64,000 bases of DNA from an uncultured Lachnospiraceae bacterium (lineage in GTDB: Bacteria; Bacillota; Clostridia; Lachnospirales; Lachnospiraceae), in assembly GCA_934293575.1 (NCBI GenBank), contig CAKQYU010000001.1:248001-312000 (forward strand), in the 5' to 3' direction. The stretch's first letter is position 1, and every line of letters starts with the position of its first letter. A model generated the notes under the pieces. It saw only the letters and a list, made by a program, of their open reading frames with translations. It made no database searches and was not told the DNA's origin. Of this stretch, positions 50,315 to 59,622 are shown piece by piece. Made by a program: the position numbers and the translations under genes.

Positions 50315-51640
50315 ATGTCTTTTTTTTATGTAATAAAATGCAACAAAACAAAATGTATCATGGGATTATGTGTATTGTTTTTGATAATGGGTACAATATT
50401 GTTATGGTCATGGTTCCATGGAGAAAAAAAGAATGAAATGCAGCATTTTTTCTATTCCTATTCCATGGATAACAATTCTTACCGGGTTCTTTCCGAACAA
50501 CCGGAGGAAGCGGTAATAAAAACCTGGGATGAAAAAAATCCGATTGAAAATCTGTATGCCAAATCCGCATTGTTGATGGATCAGGAAAACGGAAGGATTT
50601 TATTTGAAAAAAACGGATACGAGAAGGTCCCGATGGCAAGTACGACTAAAATCATGACATTATTGATTGTTTTGGAAAATGCAAATTTAGAGGATATTGT
50701 TACAGTTTCTTCTAATGCTGCGGCGCAACCGGATGTACAGCTGGGAATCAAAAAGGATGAACAGTACCGGCTGAAGGACTTGCTGTATTCCCTTATGTTG
50801 GAATCCCATAATGATACGGCTGTGGCAATCGCCGAACATGTGGGTGGAAGTGTTGAAGGTTTTGCCAAGTTGATGAATGAAAAGGCAAAAGAGCTTGGAT
50901 CGGATGAAACGAATTTTGTAACGCCGAATGGTTTGGACGCGAAAGAGCATTATACAACAGCAAGGGATTTGGCGTTGATTACAAGATATGCATTGGAAAA
51001 TGAAACATTTTGTGAGATTATCAAAACGACGGATTATTCATTTCATGAACAGACAACCGGAAGAAGTTTTTATGTCGCGAATAAAAATCGATTCTTAAAT
51101 ATGTATGATGGTGCGATTGGTGTAAAAACAGGATTTACCGGAAAAGCCGGTTATTGTTTTGTAGGGGCAATAAAAAGGGAAGGTATGGAGTTGATCAGTG
51201 TGGTTTTTGCAAGTGGCTGGCCGCCCCATAAATCTTATAAGTGGGAGGATACAAAAAAACTGATGGATTACGGAACCCAAAATTATACCCAAAAACGAAT
51301 TGTAGAATCCCAAATTGCATTTCAGCCGGTTCCGGTAGAAAATGGAATTGATTGCAAAAAAATTGTACCTCAAACCAACCAAAATGTGGAATTACTGTTG
51401 AAAGAGGGGGAAGAAATTACATATGATGTAAAATTACCTTCATTTGTTGAGGCTCCCGTAAAAAAAGGTCAGAAAATAGGAAGTTTGGAAATAAAGATTG
51501 ACGGAGAAACTTATAAAGTTATTCCGTTATTGGCAGACAACGGTTGCAGAGAGGTTACATTTACCTATGAATTCAAACAGATTTTATACAAATTTTTATA
51601 TGTACCGTTAAGCATAAAGAAGGAAATATTGATTTTTTAA
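50315..51640 (+). CDS. D-alanyl-D-alanine carboxypeptidase (membrane-anchored)
   Basis: Serine penicillin-binding protein trimming the terminal D-Ala of peptidoglycan stem peptides. 441 aa. An N-terminal anchor (~15-35) is followed by the S11 peptidase domain with STTK (~109), SHN (~163) and KTGFTG (~270), then the C-terminal beta domain and a hydrophobic C-terminal segment (FKQILYKFLYVPL). GAAGG lies 6 nt before the ATG. It resembles DacB/DacF-type sporulation or vegetative enzymes; the exact class cannot be told. A second S11 enzyme lies at 55.4 kb. Confidence 0.92.
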   Translation: MSFFYVIKCNKTKCIMGLCVLFLIMGTILLWSWFHGEKKNEMQHFFYSYSMDNNSYRVLSEQPEEAVIKTWDEKNPIENLYAKSALLMDQENGRILFEKNGYEKVPMASTTKIMTLLIVLENANLEDIVTVSSNAAAQPDVQLGIKKDEQYRLKDLLYSLMLESHNDTAVAIAEHVGGSVEGFAKLMNEKAKELGSDETNFVTPNGLDAKEHYTTARDLALITRYALENETFCEIIKTTDYSFHEQTTGRSFYVANKNRFLNMYDGAIGVKTGFTGKAGYCFVGAIKREGMELISVVFASGWPPHKSYKWEDTKKLMDYGTQNYTQKRIVESQIAFQPVPVENGIDCKKIVPQTNQNVELLLKEGEEITYDVKLPSFVEAPVKKGQKIGSLEIKIDGETYKVIPLLADNGCREVTFTYEFKQILYKFLYVPLSIKKEILIF

Positions 51641-51657
51641 ATTTTTAGTGATACACT
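51629..51657 (+). promoter_or_regulatory. Possible promoter of the DAHP synthase gene
   Basis: TTGATT (51629-51634), 17 bp, TACACT (51652-51657), overlapping the end of the carboxypeptidase gene. Confidence 0.45.
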
Positions 51658-51695
51658 TACAAGCGGCAAATAATACAAAAGATTGGAGAATTGGA

Positions 51696-52727
51696 ATGAG
51701 TTTACATTATATTTCGCAGGTTCCGTCGGCAGAGGAGATTAAAGAATTGTTTCCGATGCGCGATGAATTGAAAAAGATAAAAGAGGAAAGAGATGCGGAA
51801 ATCGCAAAAGTATTTACCGGAGAATCAGATAAATTTATTGCAATTATCGGTCCTTGTTCTGCAGATAATGAAGATGCGGTTTTGGATTATATGAATCGCC
51901 TGACAAAGGTTCAGGAAAAGATTAAGGATAAGATTATTATTATACCAAGAATTTATACCAATAAGCCAAGAACGAACGGTTCCGGATATAAGGGTATGTT
52001 GCATCAGCCAAATCCGGAAGAAAAACCGAATTTTATAGAAGGTCTGAAAGCAATCCGCAAAATGCACATTGATGCAATTGCACAGACCGGTTTAACAGCA
52101 GCAGATGAAATGTTATATTCTGATAACTGGCCATATCTGTCCGATGTACTTTCTTATGTCGCAATTGGAGCTCGTTCAGTGGAAAATCAGTCACATCGTC
52201 TGACTGCTTCCGGAATTGATGTTCCGGTTGGAATGAAAAATCCAACTTCCGGTGATTATTCGGTTATGATGAATTCCTGTGTGGCAGGTCAGTCCAGTCA
52301 TACTTTTATGACTTCCGGATGGGAAGTAAAATCAGATGGTAACCCATTAACCCATTGTATTTTAAGAGGTTCGCTAAATCGACATGGGGTATCGGTTCCC
52401 AATTATCATTATGAGGATCTGATTCAGTTACATGATGCATATCAGAAATTTGATACATTAAAAAATCCGGCTGTTATTGTAGATGCAAATCATAATAATT
52501 CCGGTAAGAAATGGTATGAACAGCCACGTATCGTAAAAGAAATCCTGCACAGTATGCGACACAGTGATGATGTTGCCTCCATTGTCAAGGGTGTTATGGT
52601 TGAATCCTATATTGAAGACGGCAATCAGCCGGTCGGTGGCGGCTGTTACGGTAAATCCATCACGGATGCATGTCTTGGATGGGAAAAGTCAGAAAGACTT
52701 TTATTGGAAATGGCAGATTTATTATAA
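51696..52727 (+). CDS. aroF: 3-deoxy-7-phosphoheptulonate synthase (type I, AroG/AroF-like)
   Basis: Condenses phosphoenolpyruvate and erythrose 4-phosphate, the first step of aromatic amino acid synthesis. 343 aa. IIGPCSADNEDAVLDYM (~50), PRIYTNKPRTNGSGYKGMLHQP (~86), GARSVENQSHR (~158), PTSGDYSVMM and DANHNNSGKKW (~267) are the substrate and metal motifs. The N-terminal ~40 residues match the E. coli-type regulatory extension, so feedback inhibition is plausible. ATG 51696 has TGGAGA upstream. No other aro gene is adjacent. Confidence 0.93.
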   Translation: MSLHYISQVPSAEEIKELFPMRDELKKIKEERDAEIAKVFTGESDKFIAIIGPCSADNEDAVLDYMNRLTKVQEKIKDKIIIIPRIYTNKPRTNGSGYKGMLHQPNPEEKPNFIEGLKAIRKMHIDAIAQTGLTAADEMLYSDNWPYLSDVLSYVAIGARSVENQSHRLTASGIDVPVGMKNPTSGDYSVMMNSCVAGQSSHTFMTSGWEVKSDGNPLTHCILRGSLNRHGVSVPNYHYEDLIQLHDAYQKFDTLKNPAVIVDANHNNSGKKWYEQPRIVKEILHSMRHSDDVASIVKGVMVESYIEDGNQPVGGGCYGKSITDACLGWEKSERLLLEMADLL

Positions 52728-52751
52728 GATAATCATGAAATGATGAATGAT

Positions 52752-52799
52752 AAAACCTTTAAAGTATGATATACTGAATTATACTTTAAAGGTTTTTAT
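52752..52799 (+). terminator. Terminator after the DAHP synthase gene
   Basis: A perfect 16-bp stem (52752-52767 with 52781-52796), loop of 13 nt, followed by T-rich sequence. Confidence 0.88.
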
Positions 52800-52817
52800 T
52801 TTTATGGGGGTGTTTGT

Positions 52818-53990
52818 ATGTTTAAGCGTGTGATTTGGATTATTTTGGACAGTGTGGGAATTGGTGAGGCCCCGGATGCAGACCGCTTTGGGGATGTGGG
52901 AGCAGATACAATCGGCAATATTATCAAGCAGAGAGGTCATTTAAATGTACCGAATATGGAAAAATTAGGTTTGTTTTCGATTGACCAGACCAATCTGCCC
53001 AAATCGGATGTGACACCAATTGGTGCTTATGGAAAAGCAAGAGAAATGTCAAACGGAAAGGATACAACGATAGGACATTGGGAAATGACCGGTATCTATA
53101 CGCCGAAGGCGTTTCCGACATATCCGGATGGATTCCCGGATGAAATTATGAACGCCTTTGTTGAAAAAACAGGATGTAAAGGCTATCTGGCTAATCATGT
53201 GGCAAGCGGTACACAGATTATCAATGAACTTGGGGATGAACATATCAAAACAGGTTTCCCGATTGTTTATACATCTGCGGATTCGGTATTCCAAATTGCT
53301 GCCTGCGAAGATGTAATCCCGGTAAAAGAACTGTATCGGATATGCCAGGTGGCAAGAACGATACTGACAGGAGAACATGCGGTTGCAAGAGTAATTGCCC
53401 GGCCATTTGTGAAAGAAGGAAATACTTATGTAAGGACTGCAAACCGTCGTGATTTTTCATTAAAACCTTCTGAGGAAAGTCTGCTTCCGTATTTGAAGGA
53501 TGCGGGATACCGGGTCAGTGCAGTCGGTAAGATAGAAGATATATTTTGTAAAGTGGGAATCGGAGATGCGGTTCATACCAAGAGCAATGTAGATGGAATT
53601 GAGAAAACATTGGACTTTATGGAAACACAGCATGATGGATTGATTTTTACCAATTTGGTTGAGTTTGATTCTACCTGGGGACACAGAAGAGATGTTGAAG
53701 GCTATGCACAGGGATTGGAAACCTTTGACGAGGGACTTCATAAGATTGTCACCAATATGAAAGAGGATGATTTGTTAATTATCAATGCAGATCACGGATG
53801 TGACCCGACCTTTAAAGGAACGGATCATACCAGAGAATATATTCCTGTTTTGATGTATCACAAGAAAATGAAAACGGGCGTGAATTTGGGAATTATGGAT
53901 ACATTTGCGGATATTGGGGCAACCATTGCGGATAATTTCAAGGTGCAGCCGTTAAAAATCGGAACCAGCCAGAAGGATAAACTTATATAA
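52818..53990 (+). CDS. deoB: Phosphopentomutase
   Basis: Interconverts ribose/deoxyribose 1- and 5-phosphates in nucleoside salvage. 390 aa, alkaline-phosphatase superfamily. N-terminal metal site VIWIILDSVGIGEAPDA; catalytic Thr in GKDTTIGHWEMTG (~82); second metal site NADHGCDPTFKGTDHTREYIP (~322). GGGGGTG lies before the ATG. With pdp it forms a pyrimidine and deoxynucleoside degradation pair. Confidence 0.96.
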   Translation: MFKRVIWIILDSVGIGEAPDADRFGDVGADTIGNIIKQRGHLNVPNMEKLGLFSIDQTNLPKSDVTPIGAYGKAREMSNGKDTTIGHWEMTGIYTPKAFPTYPDGFPDEIMNAFVEKTGCKGYLANHVASGTQIINELGDEHIKTGFPIVYTSADSVFQIAACEDVIPVKELYRICQVARTILTGEHAVARVIARPFVKEGNTYVRTANRRDFSLKPSEESLLPYLKDAGYRVSAVGKIEDIFCKVGIGDAVHTKSNVDGIEKTLDFMETQHDGLIFTNLVEFDSTWGHRRDVEGYAQGLETFDEGLHKIVTNMKEDDLLIINADHGCDPTFKGTDHTREYIPVLMYHKKMKTGVNLGIMDTFADIGATIADNFKVQPLKIGTSQKDKLI

Positions 53991-54020
53991 TGTTTCTTTA
54001 TACGAAGGGGAGGATACCAT

Positions 54021-55367
54021 ATGAATATGTATGATATTATTATGAAAAAAAGAGATGGGGGAAAATTATCCAAAGCAGAAATTGCATATGTTGTAACAGA
54101 TTATACAAACGGAACAATTCCGGATTATCAGATGGCTGCCTTTTTGATGGCGGTATATTTTAAAGGGATGGATGCCGAAGAAACAACGAATCTGACTATG
54201 GCAATGACAGACAGCGGAGACAGATTGGATTTGTCAAAAATTCATGGAATAAAAGTAGACAAACATTCCACAGGAGGTGTTGGGGATAAAACCAGCCTGA
54301 TTGTGGGACCGATACTGGCAAGTCTTGGTGTTCCGGTTGCCAAAATGAGCGGAAGAGGATTGGGACATACGGGTGGAACCATTGATAAACTGGAAGGGAT
54401 ACCCGGATTTCAAACCGCTATTCGGGAAGAAGATTTTATGGAACAGGTCAATCAGGTTGGATTGGCGATTGTTGGTCAGACAGCAAATCTGGCACCTGCG
54501 GATAAAAAGATATATGCCCTGCGGGATGTGACCGCAACGGTAGACAATATATCATTGATTGCCGCAAGTATTATGAGTAAAAAACTGGCAGCCGGGGCAG
54601 ATAAAATTGTACTCGATGTGAAGTGTGGAACCGGTGCGTTTATGAAAAATCTTGAGGATGCAGGAAAATTGGCAAAGACGATGGTTTCAATCGGAACCAT
54701 GGCAGGAAAGGAAACGGTAGCGCTTATTACGGATATGAATGAACCGCTTGGAAATTTTGTCGGTAATATTTTGGAAGTGAAAGAGGCAATTGCCTGCCTG
54801 AACGGACAGGGAGAACACAGGCTGATGGAGGTTTCCAAAGCTTTGGCAATACAAATGCTGTTATTGGCAAATCAGGCGCAGACAAAGGAACAGGCAGCGG
54901 CGATGGTTGATGATAGTATTTCATCCGGAAAGGCATTTTCAAAATTAAAGGAATTTGTAAAATATCAGGGTGGAGATATCTCATATATGGAAGATGTTTC
55001 CCAATTTGATAAGGCTGAATATAAAAAAATAATATATGGAAAAGATTTGTTGACAGATGACCGGCAGGAAGGATATCTGGAAAGCTGCAATACGCAGGAA
55101 GTAGGAATGGTATCTTTAGTTTTAGGAGGAGGGCGCCGGACAAAAGACAGTAAAATAGACCTTACGGTTGGACTGGAATTAAAAAAACATTTAGGCGACC
55201 GGATAAATACAGAGGATGAGGTGGCTGTTTTATATGGAAATCAGGTGGAACAATTAGAGGAGGCAGCAAAACGGTTTTTTGGTGCATATGTTGTTTCCAA
55301 TCAGCCGGTTGAAAGAAATCCGATTGTTTATGATGTGATAACAAAGAATGATTTGACAACAGAATAA
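54021..55367 (+). CDS. pdp: Pyrimidine-nucleoside phosphorylase
   Basis: Phosphorolyses thymidine/uridine to the base and (deoxy)ribose 1-phosphate, which deoB then converts. 448 aa. KVDKHSTGGVGDKTSLIVGP (~77) is the phosphate and metal site; SGRGLGHTGGTIDKLE (~109) and LDVKCGTGAFMKN (~197) follow. Start has GGGGAGG upstream, 30 bp after deoB. Thymidine-only specificity is possible. Confidence 0.94.
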   Translation: MNMYDIIMKKRDGGKLSKAEIAYVVTDYTNGTIPDYQMAAFLMAVYFKGMDAEETTNLTMAMTDSGDRLDLSKIHGIKVDKHSTGGVGDKTSLIVGPILASLGVPVAKMSGRGLGHTGGTIDKLEGIPGFQTAIREEDFMEQVNQVGLAIVGQTANLAPADKKIYALRDVTATVDNISLIAASIMSKKLAAGADKIVLDVKCGTGAFMKNLEDAGKLAKTMVSIGTMAGKETVALITDMNEPLGNFVGNILEVKEAIACLNGQGEHRLMEVSKALAIQMLLLANQAQTKEQAAAMVDDSISSGKAFSKLKEFVKYQGGDISYMEDVSQFDKAEYKKIIYGKDLLTDDRQEGYLESCNTQEVGMVSLVLGGGRRTKDSKIDLTVGLELKKHLGDRINTEDEVAVLYGNQVEQLEEAAKRFFGAYVVSNQPVERNPIVYDVITKNDLTTE

Positions 55368-55431
55368 AAGGATTTATGAATAATTTAAAAAATGAATAAT
55401 AAAATGATAAAAAGAATAATGGAATCATGAT

Positions 55432-56616
55432 GTGAAGCAGTTTAAAAAAATAATAATCAGCTCTATTTTGACTGCCATTTTCCTTGTGGGTATGATGGCT
55501 GTACCATACCGGCCCTGTTTTGGTAAAGAGGAGCTTGAAATGGAATCCCCATCGGTTGTCCTGATGGAATTAAGCAGTGGACAGATTCTTTATGAAAAGA
55601 ATCCGGATGAGGCAAGAAGACCGGCATCGGTTACAAAAATTATGACAATGCTTTTGGTTTTTGATGCAATTCAGGACGGAAAGCTTTCTCTGGATGATGA
55701 AATTGTTGTATCGGCACATGCTGCAAGTATGGGTGGCAGTCAGGTATATTTAGAGGAGGGAGAGGTTCAGTCTCTGGAAGACCTTTTAAAATGCATGATT
55801 GTTTCTTCTGCAAATGATGCGGCGGTTGCGGTAAGTGAAGCAGTTGCAGGCAGTGAGGAAGCATTTGTACAGATGATGAATGACCGGGCAAAAGAGCTTG
55901 GAATGGAACATACACATTTTGAGAATGTGTGCGGATTAGAGGCGAAAAATCATATGATGAGTGCAAAGGATGTGGCGTTGTTATCAAGAGAGTTGATATT
56001 GACGCATCCGGAGGTTTTTGATTATACAACCATATGGATGGATACGATTATTCATAAGACTGCAAAGGGTGAATCGGAATTTGGTCTGGCAAACACCAAT
56101 AAGTTCTTAAAAAAATATGAGGGCGCAAATGGATTAAAAACCGGTTATACGTCCGATGCGGGATTTTCCATGAGTGCGACCGCAACCAAAAACGGAATGA
56201 CATTGATTGCTGTGGTAATGGGTTCGACAACAAAGGAAATCCGTTATGAAGATGCACGGAAATTGCTGGATTATGGATTTGCAAACTGTGAATTGTATCA
56301 GGATGCAAATGTATTGGGCGAACAGAATCAGGTATCCATAAAAAATGCAGCCCAAAATCCGGTTTCGGTTTATGCACAATCAAAGTTTCATTATGTTATG
56401 ACAGACGGAACGGATACAACTAAGATTACAAAGAAGTTAAATCTGGATAAAAAACAGGCACCGTTGAAGAAAGACGAAACGGTTGGCTATATGGTGTATT
56501 TTTATCAGGATAAAATGATTGGAAAGGTTGCCATAAAAACAACGGATGCGGTAGAAGAAGAGAAATTTCCAAATGTTTTCTTATCCATTCTTTATCAATA
56601 TACAAATATGTATTGA
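55432..56616 (+). CDS. Secreted D-alanyl-D-alanine carboxypeptidase (DacF-like)
   Basis: S11 serine peptidase, 394 aa. Signal peptide at ~1-31 (IIISSILTAIFLVGMMAVP). Active-site motifs: SVTK (~66), SAN (~125), KTGYTSDAGFSMSAT (~236). The C-terminal region is the usual beta-rich domain ending in a hydrophobic stretch. GTG start; no strong Shine-Dalgarno. It shares its fold with the gene at 50.3 kb but differs in the SHN/SAN residue. DacF in Bacillus acts in the forespore; that role is not shown here. Confidence 0.92.
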   Translation: MKQFKKIIISSILTAIFLVGMMAVPYRPCFGKEELEMESPSVVLMELSSGQILYEKNPDEARRPASVTKIMTMLLVFDAIQDGKLSLDDEIVVSAHAASMGGSQVYLEEGEVQSLEDLLKCMIVSSANDAAVAVSEAVAGSEEAFVQMMNDRAKELGMEHTHFENVCGLEAKNHMMSAKDVALLSRELILTHPEVFDYTTIWMDTIIHKTAKGESEFGLANTNKFLKKYEGANGLKTGYTSDAGFSMSATATKNGMTLIAVVMGSTTKEIRYEDARKLLDYGFANCELYQDANVLGEQNQVSIKNAAQNPVSVYAQSKFHYVMTDGTDTTKITKKLNLDKKQAPLKKDETVGYMVYFYQDKMIGKVAIKTTDAVEEEKFPNVFLSILYQYTNMY

Positions 56617-56643
56617 AAATATTTGTTTTCTTTTAAATTATCC

Positions 56644-56672
56644 TTGAACATATGAATAAATATTAGTATACT
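56644..56672 (+). promoter_or_regulatory. Promoter of the L,D-transpeptidase gene
   Basis: TTGAAC (56644-56649), 17 bp, TATACT (56667-56672), 44 bp before the gene. Confidence 0.72.
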
Positions 56673-56716
56673 TAATTGCGTAGTTTGGAAAGATTAGACA
56701 ATTTTAGGGGTGTAGA

Positions 56717-58663
56717 ATGGACGGAGAGAAAAAAACATCAAAATCAGAAGAATTTGAAAAGACAGAACATATTGTATTAGATATTCCGGATGATTTGGAT
56801 AAAAAAGATGAAGCTCAAAATTCTTCCAAAGAAGAAAAGAAAGAGGACAGCAAAACGGAATCCAAAGAAGAAAAGAAGGAAGACAGCAAAAAGGAATCCA
56901 AGGAAGAAAAGAAGGAAGACAGCAAAAAGGAATCCGAAGAGGAAAAGAAGGAAGACGGTAAAACGGAATCCAAAGAGGAAAAGAAGGAAGACAGTAAAAC
57001 GGAATCCAAAGAAGAAAAAAAGGAAGATAGCAAAACAGAATCCGAAGAAGAAAAGAAAGAAGATACGGAAAAGGTCAACAACAAGGCGATTTCGCAGAGC
57101 AAGCGTTTAGCCGATGCAAAGGAATCGGACAAAAACAATACAGAAGCTTTGACCGATATGGAGCAGGCAACAGAAAAGAAGAAGCATAAAAAAGCACCGT
57201 TTGTTGTGCTTGGGTGTGTTCTTGTCCTTTTGGTTGCTGCATATTTTACCGGTTTTTGGTATTTTTCTTCTCATTATTATCGTGATGTAGCAATTAATGG
57301 CACAAATGTATCCAATATGGATGAAAGTCAGGCAAAACAGACATTGGATAATTTCTATAAAGCCTATATTTTGACGATGCATACGGTTGATGGAGACGAT
57401 GTTACCATTAACGGAAAAGACATTGATATGCAGATTACATTACATAATGAATTTGCAAGATGTTTTAACGAACAAAAGCCGTATATATGGTTTGTGGAAT
57501 ATTTTAATCATCATGATTTCAGTATTGCAGCAGATGTAGAATGGGATCAGGAAAAATTAGATGCAATTTATAAGGATATGGACATTTTAAATTCTGAGGA
57601 TATTGTTGATCCGGAGGATGCGTATATCGGTTCGGACGGTAAGCAGTTTGTAATCCAGCCGGAAGTGATGGGAAATCGATTGGATGAAGATATTTTCAAA
57701 CAACAGGTTGCGGCAAACTTACAAAAAATTGAAGCAAAGATGGATTTGGTGAAATGTGACTGCTATTGTAAACCGGAAGTGTACAGTGATTCGGAGCAAT
57801 TACAGAAACAACTGGATGATTTGGGTGATTTTGTTAATTGTGTAATAACAATGCAACTGGATGATTTGGAATTGGAACCAAGTATTGATATGTTAGAGGA
57901 TGTGTTAGAAAAGAAAGGTTCTACTTACAGTGTTTCCAAAGACAAAGTTGAGGCGTATGTTGAAAAACTGGCATCCGAATACGATACGGTTGGCACCAAA
58001 CGTGATTTTACTGCAACCAACGGAAAACAGATTAAAATCGAGGGAAAATATGTAGGGTATCAGATGGATCAGGAAAAAACAGCGGATGCATTGTATGCAG
58101 CATTAGAGGATAAGAAGGCTGCAACGGTGGAAGCGGAATTTACCAAAAAGGGAAAAACCTTGCAGGGTGAAAATGATATTGGTGATACTTATATTGAAGC
58201 AAATCTGACCGAACAAAAGGTATATGCGTATAAGGATGGAAAAAAGATAGCTGAAAGTGACTGTGTTTCCGGTAATGTGTCAAGAGGTACCGGTACCTGC
58301 CTTGGTTTATACGAGTTGCAGGGAAAACAAAGTCCTGCCACCTTATATGGAGAGAAGGTTCCAAAGACCAAGATTGTAACAAAGGTTGATGAAGCAGGAA
58401 ATCCATATCAGGAAGCGGAAACTACCATGGAATATTCTTATGAATCAAAGGTTACGTATTGGATGCCTTTTAACGGTGGATATGGACTTCATGATGCGGA
58501 CGGATGGAGAAGCAGCTATGGTGGAAACATTTATTATTATAGCGGTTCCCATGGATGTATTAATCTGCCGCGTAAATTCGCACAAAAATTATATGAAAAT
58601 TATGAAATCGGAACTCCTGTTTTAGTTTTCTTTGAGGAGGAGTCGACAAAACCGGACAAATAA
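56717..58663 (+). CDS. L,D-transpeptidase (YkuD) with PG-binding_4-like domain and Lys/Glu repeat head
   Basis: 648-aa envelope enzyme forming 3-3 peptidoglycan cross-links or anchoring proteins. The cytoplasmic N-terminus has seven 12-residue units of the KEEKKEDSKTES type (~38-121). One membrane segment is at ~161-185. The long extracellular region (~190-480) resembles PG_binding_4 domains. The C-terminal YkuD domain (~490-640) has the active-site motif GSHGCINLPR, with Cys near 613 and His ahead of it. The charged repeat head is on the cytoplasmic side, where it could contact nucleic acid or protein; no function is known. Confidence 0.9.
   Translation: MDGEKKTSKSEEFEKTEHIVLDIPDDLDKKDEAQNSSKEEKKEDSKTESKEEKKEDSKKESKEEKKEDSKKESEEEKKEDGKTESKEEKKEDSKTESKEEKKEDSKTESEEEKKEDTEKVNNKAISQSKRLADAKESDKNNTEALTDMEQATEKKKHKKAPFVVLGCVLVLLVAAYFTGFWYFSSHYYRDVAINGTNVSNMDESQAKQTLDNFYKAYILTMHTVDGDDVTINGKDIDMQITLHNEFARCFNEQKPYIWFVEYFNHHDFSIAADVEWDQEKLDAIYKDMDILNSEDIVDPEDAYIGSDGKQFVIQPEVMGNRLDEDIFKQQVAANLQKIEAKMDLVKCDCYCKPEVYSDSEQLQKQLDDLGDFVNCVITMQLDDLELEPSIDMLEDVLEKKGSTYSVSKDKVEAYVEKLASEYDTVGTKRDFTATNGKQIKIEGKYVGYQMDQEKTADALYAALEDKKAATVEAEFTKKGKTLQGENDIGDTYIEANLTEQKVYAYKDGKKIAESDCVSGNVSRGTGTCLGLYELQGKQSPATLYGEKVPKTKIVTKVDEAGNPYQEAETTMEYSYESKVTYWMPFNGGYGLHDADGWRSSYGGNIYYYSGSHGCINLPRKFAQKLYENYEIGTPVLVFFEEESTKPDK
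56828..57079 (+). repeat. Seven 36-bp tandem repeats in the L,D-transpeptidase gene
   Basis: Seven contiguous in-frame 36-bp units encode K/E-EEKKED-S/G/T-K-T/K-ES. The last unit is degenerate. The period equals that of the infB repeats although the sequences are unrelated. Confidence 0.92.
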
Positions 58664-58675
58664 AATGAATCGATT

Positions 58676-58714
58676 AAAATCGTTGCAGGAAGAGATTTCT
58701 GCAACGATTTTTTA
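58676..58714 (+). terminator. Terminator after the L,D-transpeptidase gene
   Basis: A perfect 13-bp stem AAAATCGTTGCAG/CTGCAACGATTTT with a 10-nt loop followed by T residues. Confidence 0.92.
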
Positions 58715-58773
58715 TATTGAAGAAACCATTGTTCTATGCTAAGTTTATAGTAACAGTAAGGAGGTATTTATTT

Positions 58774-59598
58774 ATGGGAATTCAGGAAACAAGATTACAG
58801 CAATGCTTGGAATGTGTGCGGGAAAAAACGGATTTTGTTCCGAAAGTTGCATTGGTATTAGGTTCCGGTCTGGGGGATTTGGCGGAACAGATTCAAATGG
58901 AGGCGGTTGTTGACTATTGCGATATAAAACAGTTTCCGCAATCGACTGTACCGGGACATAAGGGCAGATTTGTATTTGGATATATTGAAAAGACACCGGT
59001 TGTGATTATGCAGGGCAGAGTGCATTATTATGAAGGATACGCGATGGAAGATGTGGTATTGCCGATTCGTTTGATGCATGCATTTGGAGCACAGACTCTT
59101 TTTCTGACCAATGCGGCAGGAGGCTTAGGGGATGACTTTGCATGCGGAGATTTGATGCTGATTACGGATCAGATTTCCTGCTTTGTGAGAAATCCGTTAA
59201 TTGGTGAGAATGAAGAAAGCTTTGGCGTCCGTTTTCCGGATATGAGTGAAGTATATAACAAAAATTTACAGGATTTGATTGAACAGACAGGGAAAGAACT
59301 TGGAATTTCTTTGAAAAAAGGCGTTTATTTACAGTTGACGGGACCAAGCTATGAAACACCGGCAGAAATCAGAATGTGTAAAATATTGGGGGCGTCAGCC
59401 GTTGGAATGAGTACAGCAGTGGAAGCCATTGCCGCAAATCATTTGGGAATGGATATCTGCGGGATTTCCTTTATCTCGAATTTGGCAGCGGGTATCAGTA
59501 AGAATCCGTTAAGTCATGAGGAAGTGAAAGCGGCAGCCGACCTGGTAGCACCGAAGTTTCAAAAATTAGTAAAAACAGTAATTGCAAAACTTTCCTGA
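58774..59598 (+). CDS. punA: Purine-nucleoside phosphorylase
   Basis: Phosphorolyses inosine, guanosine and their deoxy forms to base and pentose 1-phosphate. 274 aa, trimeric PNP family. ALVLGSGLGDLAE (~27), PGHKGRFVFG (~65), GRVHYYEGY (~82), TNAAGGLG (~112), GPSYETPAEIRM (~190) and GMSTAVEAIAA (~212). ATG 58774 has AAGGAGG upstream; the earlier in-frame start at 58717 lacks one. Co-directional with the deaminase gene 24 bp downstream. Confidence 0.94.
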   Translation: MGIQETRLQQCLECVREKTDFVPKVALVLGSGLGDLAEQIQMEAVVDYCDIKQFPQSTVPGHKGRFVFGYIEKTPVVIMQGRVHYYEGYAMEDVVLPIRLMHAFGAQTLFLTNAAGGLGDDFACGDLMLITDQISCFVRNPLIGENEESFGVRFPDMSEVYNKNLQDLIEQTGKELGISLKKGVYLQLTGPSYETPAEIRMCKILGASAVGMSTAVEAIAANHLGMDICGISFISNLAAGISKNPLSHEEVKAAADLVAPKFQKLVKTVIAKLS

Positions 59599-59622
59599 GA
59601 TAACGGTAAAGGGGATGATGAT

